From Chitinophagales bacterium (GTDB lineage Bacteria; Bacteroidota; Bacteroidia; Chitinophagales; Chitinophagaceae), in contig JAURJU010000093.1 in assembly GCA_030832085.1 (NCBI GenBank), positions 1-33,600 of the forward strand: a DNA stretch of 33,600 nt. Direction: 5' to 3'. Below are positions 7,294 through 15,236 of the stretch, piece after piece (the stretch's first letter is position 1; each line of letters opens with the position of its first letter). The position numbers and the translations under genes were made by a program. The notes under the pieces were generated by a model, which saw nothing but the letters and a program-made list of their open reading frames with translations, was not told the DNA's origin and made no database searches.

Positions 7294-8357
7294 AAAAATC
7301 ATTCCTGGCCTTTCTATTGTTATTTTCGTTCTGCGCAACTTTGAATGCACAGTCAAATAACCAACTCCTAAAAGCGACCAACCAATTTCTGCAAACACTG
7401 AGTGATATAGAAGTGGCAAAGACCGTTTATGCCTTCAACGATCCTGCCCGTTTGAAGTGGACCAACCTGCCTGTTGGTATGGAGGCACGCCCTGGTATTC
7501 AGTATGGCTCTCTTAGTGATAAAAGTCGCTTGGCCTACCACCGTGTACTATCGGCACTGCTCAGCTCACAGGGGTATCTGAAAACCACCAGCATCATGCA
7601 ATTGGATGATATTTTGAACACGCTCTACCAACAGGCATTCGATGATGGAAAGATTAGTGAGAAGTCCCTGAAAGCCATGCAGAACCTCAAATGGGCTCAC
7701 GGGAACTACTATATCGCCATTTTTGGCAAGCCGGCAGACAATGAACCCTGGGGTCTGAATTTTGGCGGTCACCACATGGCACTGAGCATGACTTCCGATG
7801 GACATACAATCAGCATGTCACCATATTTTATCGGGACGGATCCTTCAGAGGTGAAATCCGGCAAATATGCAGGCTTGCGGATTTTGAGCAAGGAAGAAGA
7901 TTTTGGTTTCATGTTGGTTCAATCCATGTCAGCCCAACAAAAAGCCATTGCTGTATTGGACCGCGCAGTTCCGAAAGACATCATCACCAACCCCAAAAGC
8001 AGTCAGCGCATTGACAGCAATTATGGTATCCAGGCCAAACAATTCACAAAAGACCAGAAGGAAATTCTGCAGTTGCTGATCCAGGAGTTCGTTCACAATT
8101 TTGAACACGAGAAGGCGCATCAACTCATGGAAAAAATCATCAAATCAGGCATTGAAAAAATTCATTTCGCATGGATTGGCAGTTTGGAGAACAACAAACC
8201 CCATTACTATATCTTGAACGGCCCTGACTTTTTGATTGAATACGACAATGTTGGATTCAGCAATGATGGCAACCATATTCATGCCATCCTCAGAGAGAAA
8301 GGCAACGACTTTGGTGCAGATATCCTCAAACAACATTACCAGGAATCAAAGCACTGA
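7290..8357 (+). CDS. Secreted DUF3500 family protein
   Basis: The 355-residue product has a clear signal peptide (MKKSFLAFLLLFSFCATLNAQ, cut near residue 20) and then fills the usual DUF3500 length. Family-like landmarks are WGLNFGGHHMALSM (about 154-167, paired His161-His162), a W-I/A-G segment (FAWIGSLE, 293-300), YYILNGPDFLIEYDN, and near the C-terminus GNHIHAILREKGNDFGADIL (328-346) followed by QHY. Histidines at 161, 162, 329, 331 and 349 could form a metal or catalytic site, but that is inference. The function of the family is not established. The gene overlaps the DCC oxidoreductase by ATGA, which suggests that the two products are needed together, although one is predicted to be cytosolic and the other exported. 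Confidence 0.9.
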   Translation: MKKSFLAFLLLFSFCATLNAQSNNQLLKATNQFLQTLSDIEVAKTVYAFNDPARLKWTNLPVGMEARPGIQYGSLSDKSRLAYHRVLSALLSSQGYLKTTSIMQLDDILNTLYQQAFDDGKISEKSLKAMQNLKWAHGNYYIAIFGKPADNEPWGLNFGGHHMALSMTSDGHTISMSPYFIGTDPSEVKSGKYAGLRILSKEEDFGFMLVQSMSAQQKAIAVLDRAVPKDIITNPKSSQRIDSNYGIQAKQFTKDQKEILQLLIQEFVHNFEHEKAHQLMEKIIKSGIEKIHFAWIGSLENNKPHYYILNGPDFLIEYDNVGFSNDGNHIHAILREKGNDFGADILKQHYQESKH

Positions 8358-8394
8358 CAAGTGACTCTGCACAATACAAAGAATAAAAATTCAT

Positions 8395-9543
8395 TTACTC
8401 CTCAATCAGGCTTTGATACAAACAATTGACAGTCTTCCTGATTACGGTATTGTAGCCTTCTGAATATCCCGGGGCACAACCATTGCTGATCACAACAATT
8501 CCGAATTGCTCTTCGGGCTGAAAATACATCGCGCTGAATAGGCCATATGCAACACCAGTATGCCCTTTCAGTACTTTACCAGGAATCAATTTGCTGGTGG
8601 TTTCAATCGCAAATCCATACCCTTCTTCACTAGACATGGCGGTCTGCATTTGCGTGGAACTTTTTTTACTGAGAATCCTTCTTCCCTTGTATTTACCTTT
8701 GTTGCTGTGCATCAGCATATACCGGGCAAGGTCAGGTGCAGAAATCTTCATTCCACCAGTGGGCGAAAATATTGGAGTACTGTATCCCATGGTATACTTG
8801 GATATTTCTGCCACCCGGCTTGCGTATGCACCTTCGGACAAGATAAATTTTGATGAATCAGCCCTGTATTCATAAATCGAAGCAAACCTGGATTTGTCCA
8901 ACCCATCCACATCATAGCCGCCATAGATCTTTAGCGGGGCCAATATGTGTTTGATCACATACTGGTCGAATCGTTCCCCTGATACCTTTTCAATGATTGC
9001 GCCTATCATATTGAAATTGAGGTTGCAATAGGCATATCCTTTCCCCGGTTCATATGCACTGTATGATTTGGCCCAGTTCGGATTTTTTTCCGGGTTGATG
9101 GCGTCAAGGCTAAAATAACCCTGGCTGTCATTGATCGAAGACAAGTGAGACATCATCAAGCGAAGCGTAATCACCGTCTCCGGAAATTTCGGGTTGCGTA
9201 CCTTGAAACCAATCAATTCACTGACGTCCTGGTCGATGGAAAGTTTTTTCCTTTCCTCCAGCTGCATGATGGAAGTGGCAGAAAAAGACTTGGAAATCGA
9301 TGCAATCCTGAAAATACAATCATCCGTCAATGGTGTTTTGTTTTCCAGACTTTTGGCCCCAAAAGATTGGGTATAAATGATTTTGTTGTGTTTCACCACA
9401 GCAACAGACAATCCCATTACAGGTATTTCTTGCATGATGGCCTTGATACCTGCTTCGGCTTTCTCTGGCTGGGCCTTTGCAAAGGATGACATGAGGAGCA
9501 AGACTTGCAAAAAGAGTCCAAAAGGAGAACGCATATTTTTCAT
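8395..9543 (-). CDS. Serine hydrolase, beta-lactamase/PBP-like (class C fold)
   Basis: The product from the ATG at 9543 has 382 residues and a signal peptide (MKNMRSPFGLFLQVLLLMSSFAKAQ). The three active-site elements of the class C beta-lactamase/DD-peptidase/esterase superfamily are in order: S-x-x-K in IASISKSFSA (Ser82, Lys85), Y-x-N in YAYCNLNF (Tyr172, Asn174), and H-x-G in LKGHTGVAYG near residue 340. It could be a peptidoglycan-related peptidase, an esterase or a D-amino-acid peptidase; motif alone does not say. I chose the ATG at 9543 over an upstream TTG (9564) because the signal peptide begins there. It is divergent from the M20 peptidase with 85 bases between, and convergent with DUF3500 on the other side. 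Confidence 0.92.
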   Translation of the reverse strand: MKNMRSPFGLFLQVLLLMSSFAKAQPEKAEAGIKAIMQEIPVMGLSVAVVKHNKIIYTQSFGAKSLENKTPLTDDCIFRIASISKSFSATSIMQLEERKKLSIDQDVSELIGFKVRNPKFPETVITLRLMMSHLSSINDSQGYFSLDAINPEKNPNWAKSYSAYEPGKGYAYCNLNFNMIGAIIEKVSGERFDQYVIKHILAPLKIYGGYDVDGLDKSRFASIYEYRADSSKFILSEGAYASRVAEISKYTMGYSTPIFSPTGGMKISAPDLARYMLMHSNKGKYKGRRILSKKSSTQMQTAMSSEEGYGFAIETTSKLIPGKVLKGHTGVAYGLFSAMYFQPEEQFGIVVISNGCAPGYSEGYNTVIRKTVNCLYQSLIEE

Positions 9544-9628
9544 GCTTGAATTTAATACAAGCAAAGGATTCCAGCAAATTGATTGGGTTGGCCTTTCTTC
9601 CTATCTTCAATGCTTAATATTCATCAGC

Positions 9629-11065
9629 ATGAAACGTTTGTTATATTTCACATTGTTGGCCCTCACTGTTGTTGCAGGAATCCTTTTGGTCAATACTTTC
9701 CGCTTTCAAAAGACAACAGCTTTCAATGGTACCGTGGTTGAAATACCCAACAACGATTCAGCAGCCATCCATTTGAGCAATGCCATTCAGATAAAAACAA
9801 TTTCCTTCGGTGATACACTGTCCATTGACACAGCGGAGTTTATAAGATTCCGCAGTTTCATGGAAAGCACGTATCCACTGATGCACCAACAACTGGAAAA
9901 GATGACATTCAACCAATTCAGTTATGTGTTCAAGTGGAAAGGAAAGGACACAACAGCGGCGCCGTATGTGTTGATGGCGCACATGGACGTAGTTCCTGTT
10001 GAAGCAGTGGCAGAGAGCAAATGGACATATCCCTCCTTCAGTGGCATCATCAAAAACGATACCATCTGGGGAAGAGGCGCTGTGGATGACAAGGCCTCTG
10101 CTATTGCCATCATGGAAGCCGTTGAAAAATTACTCAAGTCAAACTATGTTCCAGAACGCACGATTTACTTGGCTTTCGGACATGATGAGGAAATTGCGGG
10201 CAAAAGAGGCGCCGCCATTTTCTCGAAATGGTTCAAAGAAAACAATATCAAACCTGCATTTGTACTGGACGAAGGCGGACAAATCGATACCCAGCGTTTC
10301 AAAGAACTGGGTAGGCCTGTAGCGGTGATTGGAACCGGTGAAAAAGGATTTGTCAACATTGACCTGACTGTTGAAATCCCCGGCGGACATTCGTCCATGC
10401 CCGACAAGGAAACGGCAATAGATGTATTGAACCAGGCCATCGGTAAAATAAGGGCCAAACAAATGCCTGCCATGATCACACCATCTGTAGAAGAATTGCT
10501 CAACCGCACTGGTGCGGCCCAATCTTTCTTCACGCGCATGGTGATGTCCAACATGTGGCTCTTTAAAGGAACGGTGATCGGCCGGTTGGAGGAAAACAAA
10601 CAAACCAATGCAATGGTGCATACTACAATCGTGCCTACCATTGTCAGAGCAGGAATCAAAGACAATGTCATTCCATCCATAGCCAAGGCAACCTTCAACA
10701 GCCGCATTCTTCCAGGAGAAACCAGTGATAATGTGATCAATTTTGTAAAAAAAGCCATCAATGATGAGCGGGTAATCGTGAAAAAACAAACCATTTCACT
10801 CATGGAGCCTTCGGCAACAACACCCACCGATCACCCTGCATTCAAGAGGCTGGAAGGGATTGCCAACAGCCTTGTTCCATCAGCATTGGTATCGCCCTAT
10901 CTGATGATTGGCGCTACAGACTCCCGCTATTTCAGGGGCTTCAGTGAAGCAGTGCTGAATTTCACTCCCATGCAGGATGCCAAAGGCTTTCATGGGATTG
11001 ACGAAAGGATTGGCATTGCTGATTTGAACAGAATGATCAGGTTTTATGAATTGGTGTTGCAATAA
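9629..11065 (+). CDS. M20 family metallopeptidase (carboxypeptidase S/PM20D1-like)
   Basis: The product from the ATG at 9629 has 478 residues; the frame stays open further upstream but that part runs through the neighbouring hydrolase. A signal anchor (MKRLLYFTLLALTVVAGILL) is followed by the dizinc peptidase. Zinc and catalytic residues are visible: H118 and D120 in MAHMDVVPV, the bridging D153 in GRGAVDDK, E187/E188 in FGHDEEIAG, an acidic ligand in FVLDEGGQI, and the C-terminal His in GFHGIDERIG. A lid or dimer domain lies between (GGHSSMPDKETAID). This wording of motifs matches the carboxypeptidase S/PM20D1 branch, which cleaves or forms N-acyl amino acids and C-terminal residues. It is probably held in the inner membrane facing the periplasm. 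Substrate is unknown. Confidence 0.93.
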   Translation: MKRLLYFTLLALTVVAGILLVNTFRFQKTTAFNGTVVEIPNNDSAAIHLSNAIQIKTISFGDTLSIDTAEFIRFRSFMESTYPLMHQQLEKMTFNQFSYVFKWKGKDTTAAPYVLMAHMDVVPVEAVAESKWTYPSFSGIIKNDTIWGRGAVDDKASAIAIMEAVEKLLKSNYVPERTIYLAFGHDEEIAGKRGAAIFSKWFKENNIKPAFVLDEGGQIDTQRFKELGRPVAVIGTGEKGFVNIDLTVEIPGGHSSMPDKETAIDVLNQAIGKIRAKQMPAMITPSVEELLNRTGAAQSFFTRMVMSNMWLFKGTVIGRLEENKQTNAMVHTTIVPTIVRAGIKDNVIPSIAKATFNSRILPGETSDNVINFVKKAINDERVIVKKQTISLMEPSATTPTDHPAFKRLEGIANSLVPSALVSPYLMIGATDSRYFRGFSEAVLNFTPMQDAKGFHGIDERIGIADLNRMIRFYELVLQ

Positions 11066-11136
11066 ATCATTTCATACGCAGAGGTGAAAGGCGATAAACA
11101 AATGATTGCGTTGCAACCCATCAAGCAGCAATAAAT

Positions 11137-11544
11137 TTAACCTTCAACATAATGCTTGAAATTGTTGAGGATGGACTGCCACCCTGCTTCTTGCAATTCC
11201 AGTGGATTTACTTCCTCTGGCTCAAACGTCTCTGTAATGATTACTGCATCAGCTTCTACTGAGAAAGTTACCAACAGATGCCTGCCATCACCCAAATACA
11301 TTTCCAAGGATTTATGGGGTTCAACCTTTACATAAGTTCCCCAGAAATCAAAATTGATACTGCCATCCTTTGCCGCCATGTTGTAATGGAACTCACCATC
11401 AACCTTCAGGTCGTTGGTGGCGGCAGGACAATGCCAATCAGGACTGGCATTGTTCCATTGCATGATATGCTCCGGCTTGGTCCAGAAATCCCAGACAGTA
11501 TTGATAGACGAATTGATGGTGGCTTTTACAGTTATCTTTTGCAT
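11137..11544 (-). CDS. SRPBCC/AHSA1-like domain protein
   Basis: The 135-residue product is one START-like (SRPBCC, AHSA1) domain. Typical parts are the opening strand and helix KITVKATINSSINTVWDFWT, then PEHIMQWNNASPDWHCP, the strand pair GEFHYNMAAKDGSINFDFWG, and the C-terminal helix ELQEAGWQSILNNFKHYVEG. Such domains bind a hydrophobic ligand in a deep cavity; most bacterial ones have no assigned role. It follows the TSUP permease on the same strand after 45 bases, so the two may be one transcript. The gap holds a perfect 10-base palindrome (AGATTAATCT, 11581-11590), of unknown meaning. Confidence 0.92.
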   Translation of the reverse strand: MQKITVKATINSSINTVWDFWTKPEHIMQWNNASPDWHCPAATNDLKVDGEFHYNMAAKDGSINFDFWGTYVKVEPHKSLEMYLGDGRHLLVTFSVEADAVIITETFEPEEVNPLELQEAGWQSILNNFKHYVEG

Positions 11545-11589
11545 GTGTATTAATTTGATGATAGAAGTAAAAAATTTATCAGATTAATC

Positions 11590-12348
11590 TTAGCGCCTCA
11601 ACAACATCAAGATCGAACCTGCAAGGGTGAGGATCAACACCACCTTTCGGTATTGCTCATCCCTTATCTTTCCGACAATGAAGATTCCTGCTACAAAACC
11701 AATGGCAAGGGTTGGGATCAGCAATGCATCCACTTTCAGGCTTTGAACCGTGATGTTTTTCCAAAAGAAAATCTGAAGCGGCAGCTTGAAAAGATTGATG
11801 ATCAGGAATATCCAGGCACCGGTTCCAATAAAGCTGTTCTTGTCCACACGCATGGCCAGAAAATAAAGGTTGGAAAATGCCCCTGCAAGGTTGCCAATCA
11901 TGGTGGTGAAACCCGCTGCCAGTCCGGTTGTTACAACAAACATCGGATGGCTGGGGACCTCTTTTGATTTCCTGTATTCCATCACCAAGGCAATAACAAT
12001 GGTGACCAAAATGATGATGGCCATGATTTTCCTAAAAATGGCCTCGTCCATATCGCGCCCCAAGTAAACTCCCAGCAAAATACCCACCAGCATCCAGGGT
12101 GTGAGTTTTTTGAAGTGCTTCCACTCTGCATGCCGGTTGTAATAGGCTACAGCTGCAATATCTGCCAGGCAGAGCAGTGGCAAAACAATCCCTGTTGATG
12201 TCTTGCTCCCAAACACAATGGCCATCAGCGTTACACTGAGCATGTCCACCCCTTTGAGACCAGCCTTGGTAAGGCCAATGATGAAGGAAGCCAGGAGAAT
12301 CAGCAACCATTCTGAATTGGAGTGAAGTGCAATTGTTTCAGTCATCAT
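11590..12348 (-). CDS. TSUP family (TauE/SafE) membrane permease
   Basis: The product from the ATG at 12348 has 252 residues and about eight hydrophobic segments, the normal size and shape for TSUP transporters, which move sulfite, organosulfonates or related anions across the inner membrane. The first repeat begins LLILLASFIIGLTKAGLKGV, with the G-x-x-K-x-G-hydrophobic pattern of the family; the second half contains GLAAGFTTMIGNLAGAFSNL, the matching repeat. I start it at the ATG because the longer frame begins with TTG. It is divergent from the chitinase gene (96-base gap). Whether the cargo is a sulfur compound cannot be read from the sequence. Confidence 0.92.
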   Translation of the reverse strand: MMTETIALHSNSEWLLILLASFIIGLTKAGLKGVDMLSVTLMAIVFGSKTSTGIVLPLLCLADIAAVAYYNRHAEWKHFKKLTPWMLVGILLGVYLGRDMDEAIFRKIMAIIILVTIVIALVMEYRKSKEVPSHPMFVVTTGLAAGFTTMIGNLAGAFSNLYFLAMRVDKNSFIGTGAWIFLIINLFKLPLQIFFWKNITVQSLKVDALLIPTLAIGFVAGIFIVGKIRDEQYRKVVLILTLAGSILMLLRR

Positions 12349-12411
12349 GTAGAAATGCAATTTACACTTTTAATGGAATGATTAATTTCAATAATGCATC
12401 GTTAATTTATT

Positions 12412-12419
12412 TAGATTTG
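12412..12419 (+). promoter_or_regulatory. -7 promoter box (TAGATTTG) for the chitinase gene
   Basis: TAGATTTG fits TAnnTTTG and lies 24 bases before the ATG at 12444. The -33 region only offers TTTC at 12386-12389 with a 22-base spacer, which is slightly long. Confidence 0.45.
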
Positions 12420-12443
12420 AACCACTCAACTACTCTTTCAATC

Positions 12444-13538
12444 ATGCCATACAGAATAACCGCTCTTTGTCTTTTGTTGATCATGGGTTTCAGCAAACCA
12501 CAGACAACATCTGCACAAAAAAAAGCTGTCATCGCTTACTACTCAGGAAGCCTGGCTGCGATTGACAGTTTCAATGCCAAAAACTTCACCCATATCATCT
12601 ATTGTTTTGGGAGGCTCAATGGGAATGACCTGAAACTGCGCGGAGAAAAAGACACACTCCTGATCCGGAAGATGGTGGCCATGAAAAAGCAAAACAAGGA
12701 CCTGAAAGTACTGTTGTCCCTGGGTGGATGGGGGGGATGCGCCCCATGTTCAGAAGTTTTCAGTACTGCAAGGGGCAGGGAAGATTTTGTGCGATCCGTG
12801 AAATCCCTCACGGAATATTTTGGATCGGATGGCATTGACCTGGACTGGGAATACCCAACCATCGAAGGATTTCCAGGACACCGATTTGTTCCGGAAGACA
12901 AACAAAACTTTACTGAACTGGTCAGGCTTTTGCGCAAGGAACTGGGCAAAAAAAGTACCATCACTTTTGCCGCAGGCGGATTTCAAAAATTCATTGATCA
13001 GTCCGTGGATTGGAAATCCGTCATGCCGCTTGTTGATTACGTGAACCTGATGACCTACGATCTTGTTGGAGGATATTCTACCGTAACAGGCCACCACACA
13101 GCGTTGTACAGCACTGACAAACAGAAGGAATCAACCGACAATTGTGTGAGCAGTTTGCTCAACATGGGCATCCCCTCAAAAAAACTGATTGTGGGTGCAG
13201 CATTTTACGCCCGCACCTGGGAAGGGGTATCGCCTGAAAACAACGGACTTTACCAAAAGGGAACCTTCAAGTATTTTATAGGATACAACCAATTCCCCAC
13301 ACGCATTTCCGAAAACAGTGGTTATACCATGTACTGGGATGAGCAGGCCCAGGCGCCATTTGCTTATAATTCCAAAGAAAAATCATTCGCCACTTTTGAC
13401 AACAAAAAATCCATTGCAGCAAAAACAAAATATGTCATGCAGCGGAAATTGGGAGGCATCATGTTCTGGCAACTTGGACATGATACTGCCAATGAGGGAC
13501 TGGTAGACACCATCAACAAGACCCTGAAAGGCAAATAG
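12444..13538 (+). CDS. Secreted GH18 family chitinase
   Basis: The product from the ATG at 12444 has 364 residues: a signal peptide (MPYRITALCLLLIMGFSKPQ, then TTSAQ) and a single GH18 barrel. The family signature is complete: the SxGG strand LSLGGWGG (about 91-98) and DGIDLDWEYP (129-138) with the catalytic acid Glu136 and the supporting Asp132 and Asp134. The substrate-cleft stretches MTYDLVGG and the final GGIMFWQLGHD are also present. GH18 enzymes of this type hydrolyse beta-1,4 N-acetylglucosamine links by substrate-assisted catalysis; either chitinase or endo-N-acetylglucosaminidase activity is possible, with chitinase more likely from the WEYP and YDL motifs. No carbohydrate-binding module or T9SS tail is seen. 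The longer frame starting at 12327 runs across the TSUP gene start and promoter and is rejected. Confidence 0.95.
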   Translation: MPYRITALCLLLIMGFSKPQTTSAQKKAVIAYYSGSLAAIDSFNAKNFTHIIYCFGRLNGNDLKLRGEKDTLLIRKMVAMKKQNKDLKVLLSLGGWGGCAPCSEVFSTARGREDFVRSVKSLTEYFGSDGIDLDWEYPTIEGFPGHRFVPEDKQNFTELVRLLRKELGKKSTITFAAGGFQKFIDQSVDWKSVMPLVDYVNLMTYDLVGGYSTVTGHHTALYSTDKQKESTDNCVSSLLNMGIPSKKLIVGAAFYARTWEGVSPENNGLYQKGTFKYFIGYNQFPTRISENSGYTMYWDEQAQAPFAYNSKEKSFATFDNKKSIAAKTKYVMQRKLGGIMFWQLGHDTANEGLVDTINKTLKGK

Positions 13539-13596
13539 GGAAATTTGTGACCAGCTGTGTTATTGCCTCACAATAAATGAATATCAGTGACCTCCC

Positions 13597-14043
13597 TTAC
13601 TTGATGGGCGTACAATGTTCAGCAAGGATTTTGACTTTTCCCTTGTGCTTTACAATCGTTACGCTACAGCGTTGCTTGTCATTGAATTGTTCCCCATGAT
13701 AGAATCCTTTTCCTTTCCAGATGGTATTCACTACGGCCGTGTTCCCATCAATTTGTAAAGTCAAATGTTCACGCTCCATGGTTTGCAACTGATAGACATC
13801 CGACCCTGCTGTAGCAATCAGGTTTTCGCGATCAAAGGGTTGTCCAGACTGGGTATAATACACATAATGTTCTGATAAAACAGAATCAACCAATGCTGCT
13901 TTTTTGTTTTGCCACCCCTCATCAAACTTATCGAGGACAGCATATACTTCTTTCTCGGTCAAATCTTTTTCTTTTTGAAGACAACCAAACAATAAAACTG
14001 AAACTGTGAAAAAGAGTACTGCTTTTTTCATCTTTGAAGGCAT
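13597..14043 (-). CDS. NTF2-like (DUF4440-type) lipoprotein
   Basis: The 148-residue product begins with a lipoprotein signal (MKKAVLFFTVSVLLFGC after an optional MPSK), so it is probably anchored to a membrane by lipid on Cys21. The mature part has the cone-shaped NTF2-like pattern: helix EKEVYAVLDKFDEGWQNKKA, then VLSEHYVYYTQSGQPFDREN, and strands GNTAVVNTIWKGKGFYHG and RCSVTIVKHKGKVKILAEHC. These domains act as binding modules or small hydrolases/isomerases; nothing here names a ligand. The start could be Met1 (14043) or Met5 (14031); both give the same lipoprotein. The gene lies 35 bases after the flavoenzyme gene on the same strand and may be co-transcribed. TATTTTTC-like bases just upstream might be its own -7 box. 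Confidence 0.85.
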   Translation of the reverse strand: MPSKMKKAVLFFTVSVLLFGCLQKEKDLTEKEVYAVLDKFDEGWQNKKAALVDSVLSEHYVYYTQSGQPFDRENLIATAGSDVYQLQTMEREHLTLQIDGNTAVVNTIWKGKGFYHGEQFNDKQRCSVTIVKHKGKVKILAEHCTPIK

Positions 14044-14078
14044 TGCTTAAATATACGAAAAATACAAGCAGCAACGCT

Positions 14079-15098
14079 CTAGTGTAGCAATGGTTTCAAC
14101 TGTTTTCCCATCAACCCAATGCAATCCTTTATTGTTGAATGGGGCAATTCTGCAGTATCCAACTGGAACGTCACCCTGGAAATTCCTCCCAATGCTTTGG
14201 CATGGCGAAGGATTTTTTCAGCTACATCTTCGGCACTGCCCACCAGCAAGGCGCCGGTCGGACCTGCCTGCGCTTCAAAATGGGCCCTGGTGGTGGGCGG
14301 CCATCCCCGCTCTTTTCCAATCTTGGTCATCGCTGCGGCATAACCCGGATAAAATGATTCAAAGGCTTGTTCAGTGGTCTCACCAATATACCCAAGTGAA
14401 TGCAGACCCACTTTGAGCTTGTCTTCCGGATGACCGGCTTTTCTACCCGCTTCGCGATAAACATCTATCAGTGGCCTGAAGCGATGGGTCTCGCCACCGA
14501 TGATGGCCACCATCAATGGAAGACCAAGCGTGCCTGCTCTTGCAAAGGATGAGGGAGTTCCACCAACTCCCAGCCAAACTGGAAACGGATTCTGCACCGG
14601 CCTGGGATAAATGGACTGATTCCTTAGCGCAGGGCGAAATTTTCCTGACCAGTTGATGGTTTCATGGTCTCTTATTTTCAGCAGCAAATCAAGCTTTTCT
14701 ACAAAAAGTGCATCATAATCATCGAGGTCCAATCCAAACAAGGGATAGGCATCAATGAAGGAGCCCCTTCCAGCCACCATTTCAGCCCTTCCACCTGAAA
14801 TCAGGTCCAGCGTTGCATGCTGTTGGAAGACGCGCACAGGGTCCGCAGCACTCAAGACAGTAACTGCAGTTCCCAGCCTGATGTTTTTTGTTTGGGCAGC
14901 TGCTGCCGCAAGAATGAGCGTTGGTGCAGAATCCAGAAATCCCTTCCTGTGGTGCTCTCCAATGCCAAAATAATCAAGCCCTACCTGATCTGCATAGGCA
15001 ATCCTTTCCAACAACTGCTCCATGGCCAATGCATCGCTGATGGCATTGTTCTCATTGCCACTCATCATCGCCGCAAAACTATCAATTCCTATTTCCAT
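14079..15098 (-). CDS. Luciferase-like (LLM class) flavin-dependent oxidoreductase
   Basis: The 339-residue product is a full-length LLM-class flavoenzyme, a TIM barrel using FMN. It begins MEIGIDSFAAMMSGNENNAI and contains typical elements: YADQVGLDYFGIGEHHRKGF (about 35-54), TKNIRLGTAVTVLSAADPVR, GGRAEMVAGRGSFIDAYPLF, and PFPVWLGVGGTPSSFARAG. The opening and the GEHH pattern resemble a branch often annotated as the 2I7G/Atu2307 or CE1758 group; the substrate is not known. It would need an NAD(P)H:FMN reductase from elsewhere. A -7 box and unusual palindromes lie just upstream (15105-15149), so regulation by a dedicated repressor is likely. The downstream NTF2-like lipoprotein gene may share its transcript. 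Confidence 0.93.
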   Translation of the reverse strand: MEIGIDSFAAMMSGNENNAISDALAMEQLLERIAYADQVGLDYFGIGEHHRKGFLDSAPTLILAAAAAQTKNIRLGTAVTVLSAADPVRVFQQHATLDLISGGRAEMVAGRGSFIDAYPLFGLDLDDYDALFVEKLDLLLKIRDHETINWSGKFRPALRNQSIYPRPVQNPFPVWLGVGGTPSSFARAGTLGLPLMVAIIGGETHRFRPLIDVYREAGRKAGHPEDKLKVGLHSLGYIGETTEQAFESFYPGYAAAMTKIGKERGWPPTTRAHFEAQAGPTGALLVGSAEDVAEKILRHAKALGGISRVTFQLDTAELPHSTIKDCIGLMGKQLKPLLH

Positions 15099-15104
15099 CT
15101 TCCG

Positions 15105-15141
15105 GTTTTATGCCATAAAACATGGCTTATTGTTTATGGCA
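15105..15141. promoter_or_regulatory. Palindrome plus third half-site in the flavoenzyme leader, candidate operator
   Basis: GTTTTATGCCATAAAAC (15105-15121) has perfect 8-base arms around one central C. Its right half also forms a 9-base inverted repeat, TGCCATAAA (15111-15119) with TTTATGGCA (15133-15141). So three copies of a related half-site are spaced over 37 bases, covering the expected transcription start of the minus-strand flavoenzyme gene. Confidence 0.55.
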
Positions 15142-15149
15142 CAAAGGTA
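15142..15149 (-). promoter_or_regulatory. -7 promoter box (TACCTTTG) for the flavoenzyme gene
   Basis: On the minus strand these bases read TACCTTTG, an exact fit to TAnnTTTG, 43 bases before the ATG at 15098. The palindromic half-sites begin one base downstream. On the plus strand, TACCTTTA at 15170-15177 is a likely -7 box for the divergent sulfatase gene. Confidence 0.5.
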
Positions 15150-15236
15150 AAATTAACGGCGTTTAGCCATACCTTTAAAGAGATTTATTTCAATAGAACA
15201 CTTGAGAATAATAATTAAAAGCACAAAGCTGCCAGC

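Noticed and set aside
9377-9628. 84-codon upstream extension of the M20 peptidase frame
   Set aside because: It runs across the start of the divergent serine hydrolase, and the signal anchor starts at the ATG at 9629.
10139-10827. Two long minus-strand frames (216 and 220 codons) within the M20 peptidase gene
   Set aside because: They are antisense shadows; the plus-strand frame carries all the peptidase motifs, and the shadows have no recognisable domain.
11065-11107. 8-base inverted repeat (AATCATTT/AAATGATT) behind the M20 peptidase gene
   Set aside because: The arms are short, AT-rich and 27 bases apart; this is close to chance expectation.
12327-12443. 39-codon upstream extension of the chitinase frame
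   Set aside because: It covers the promoter box at 12412-12419 and the TSUP start; the signal peptide begins at 12444.
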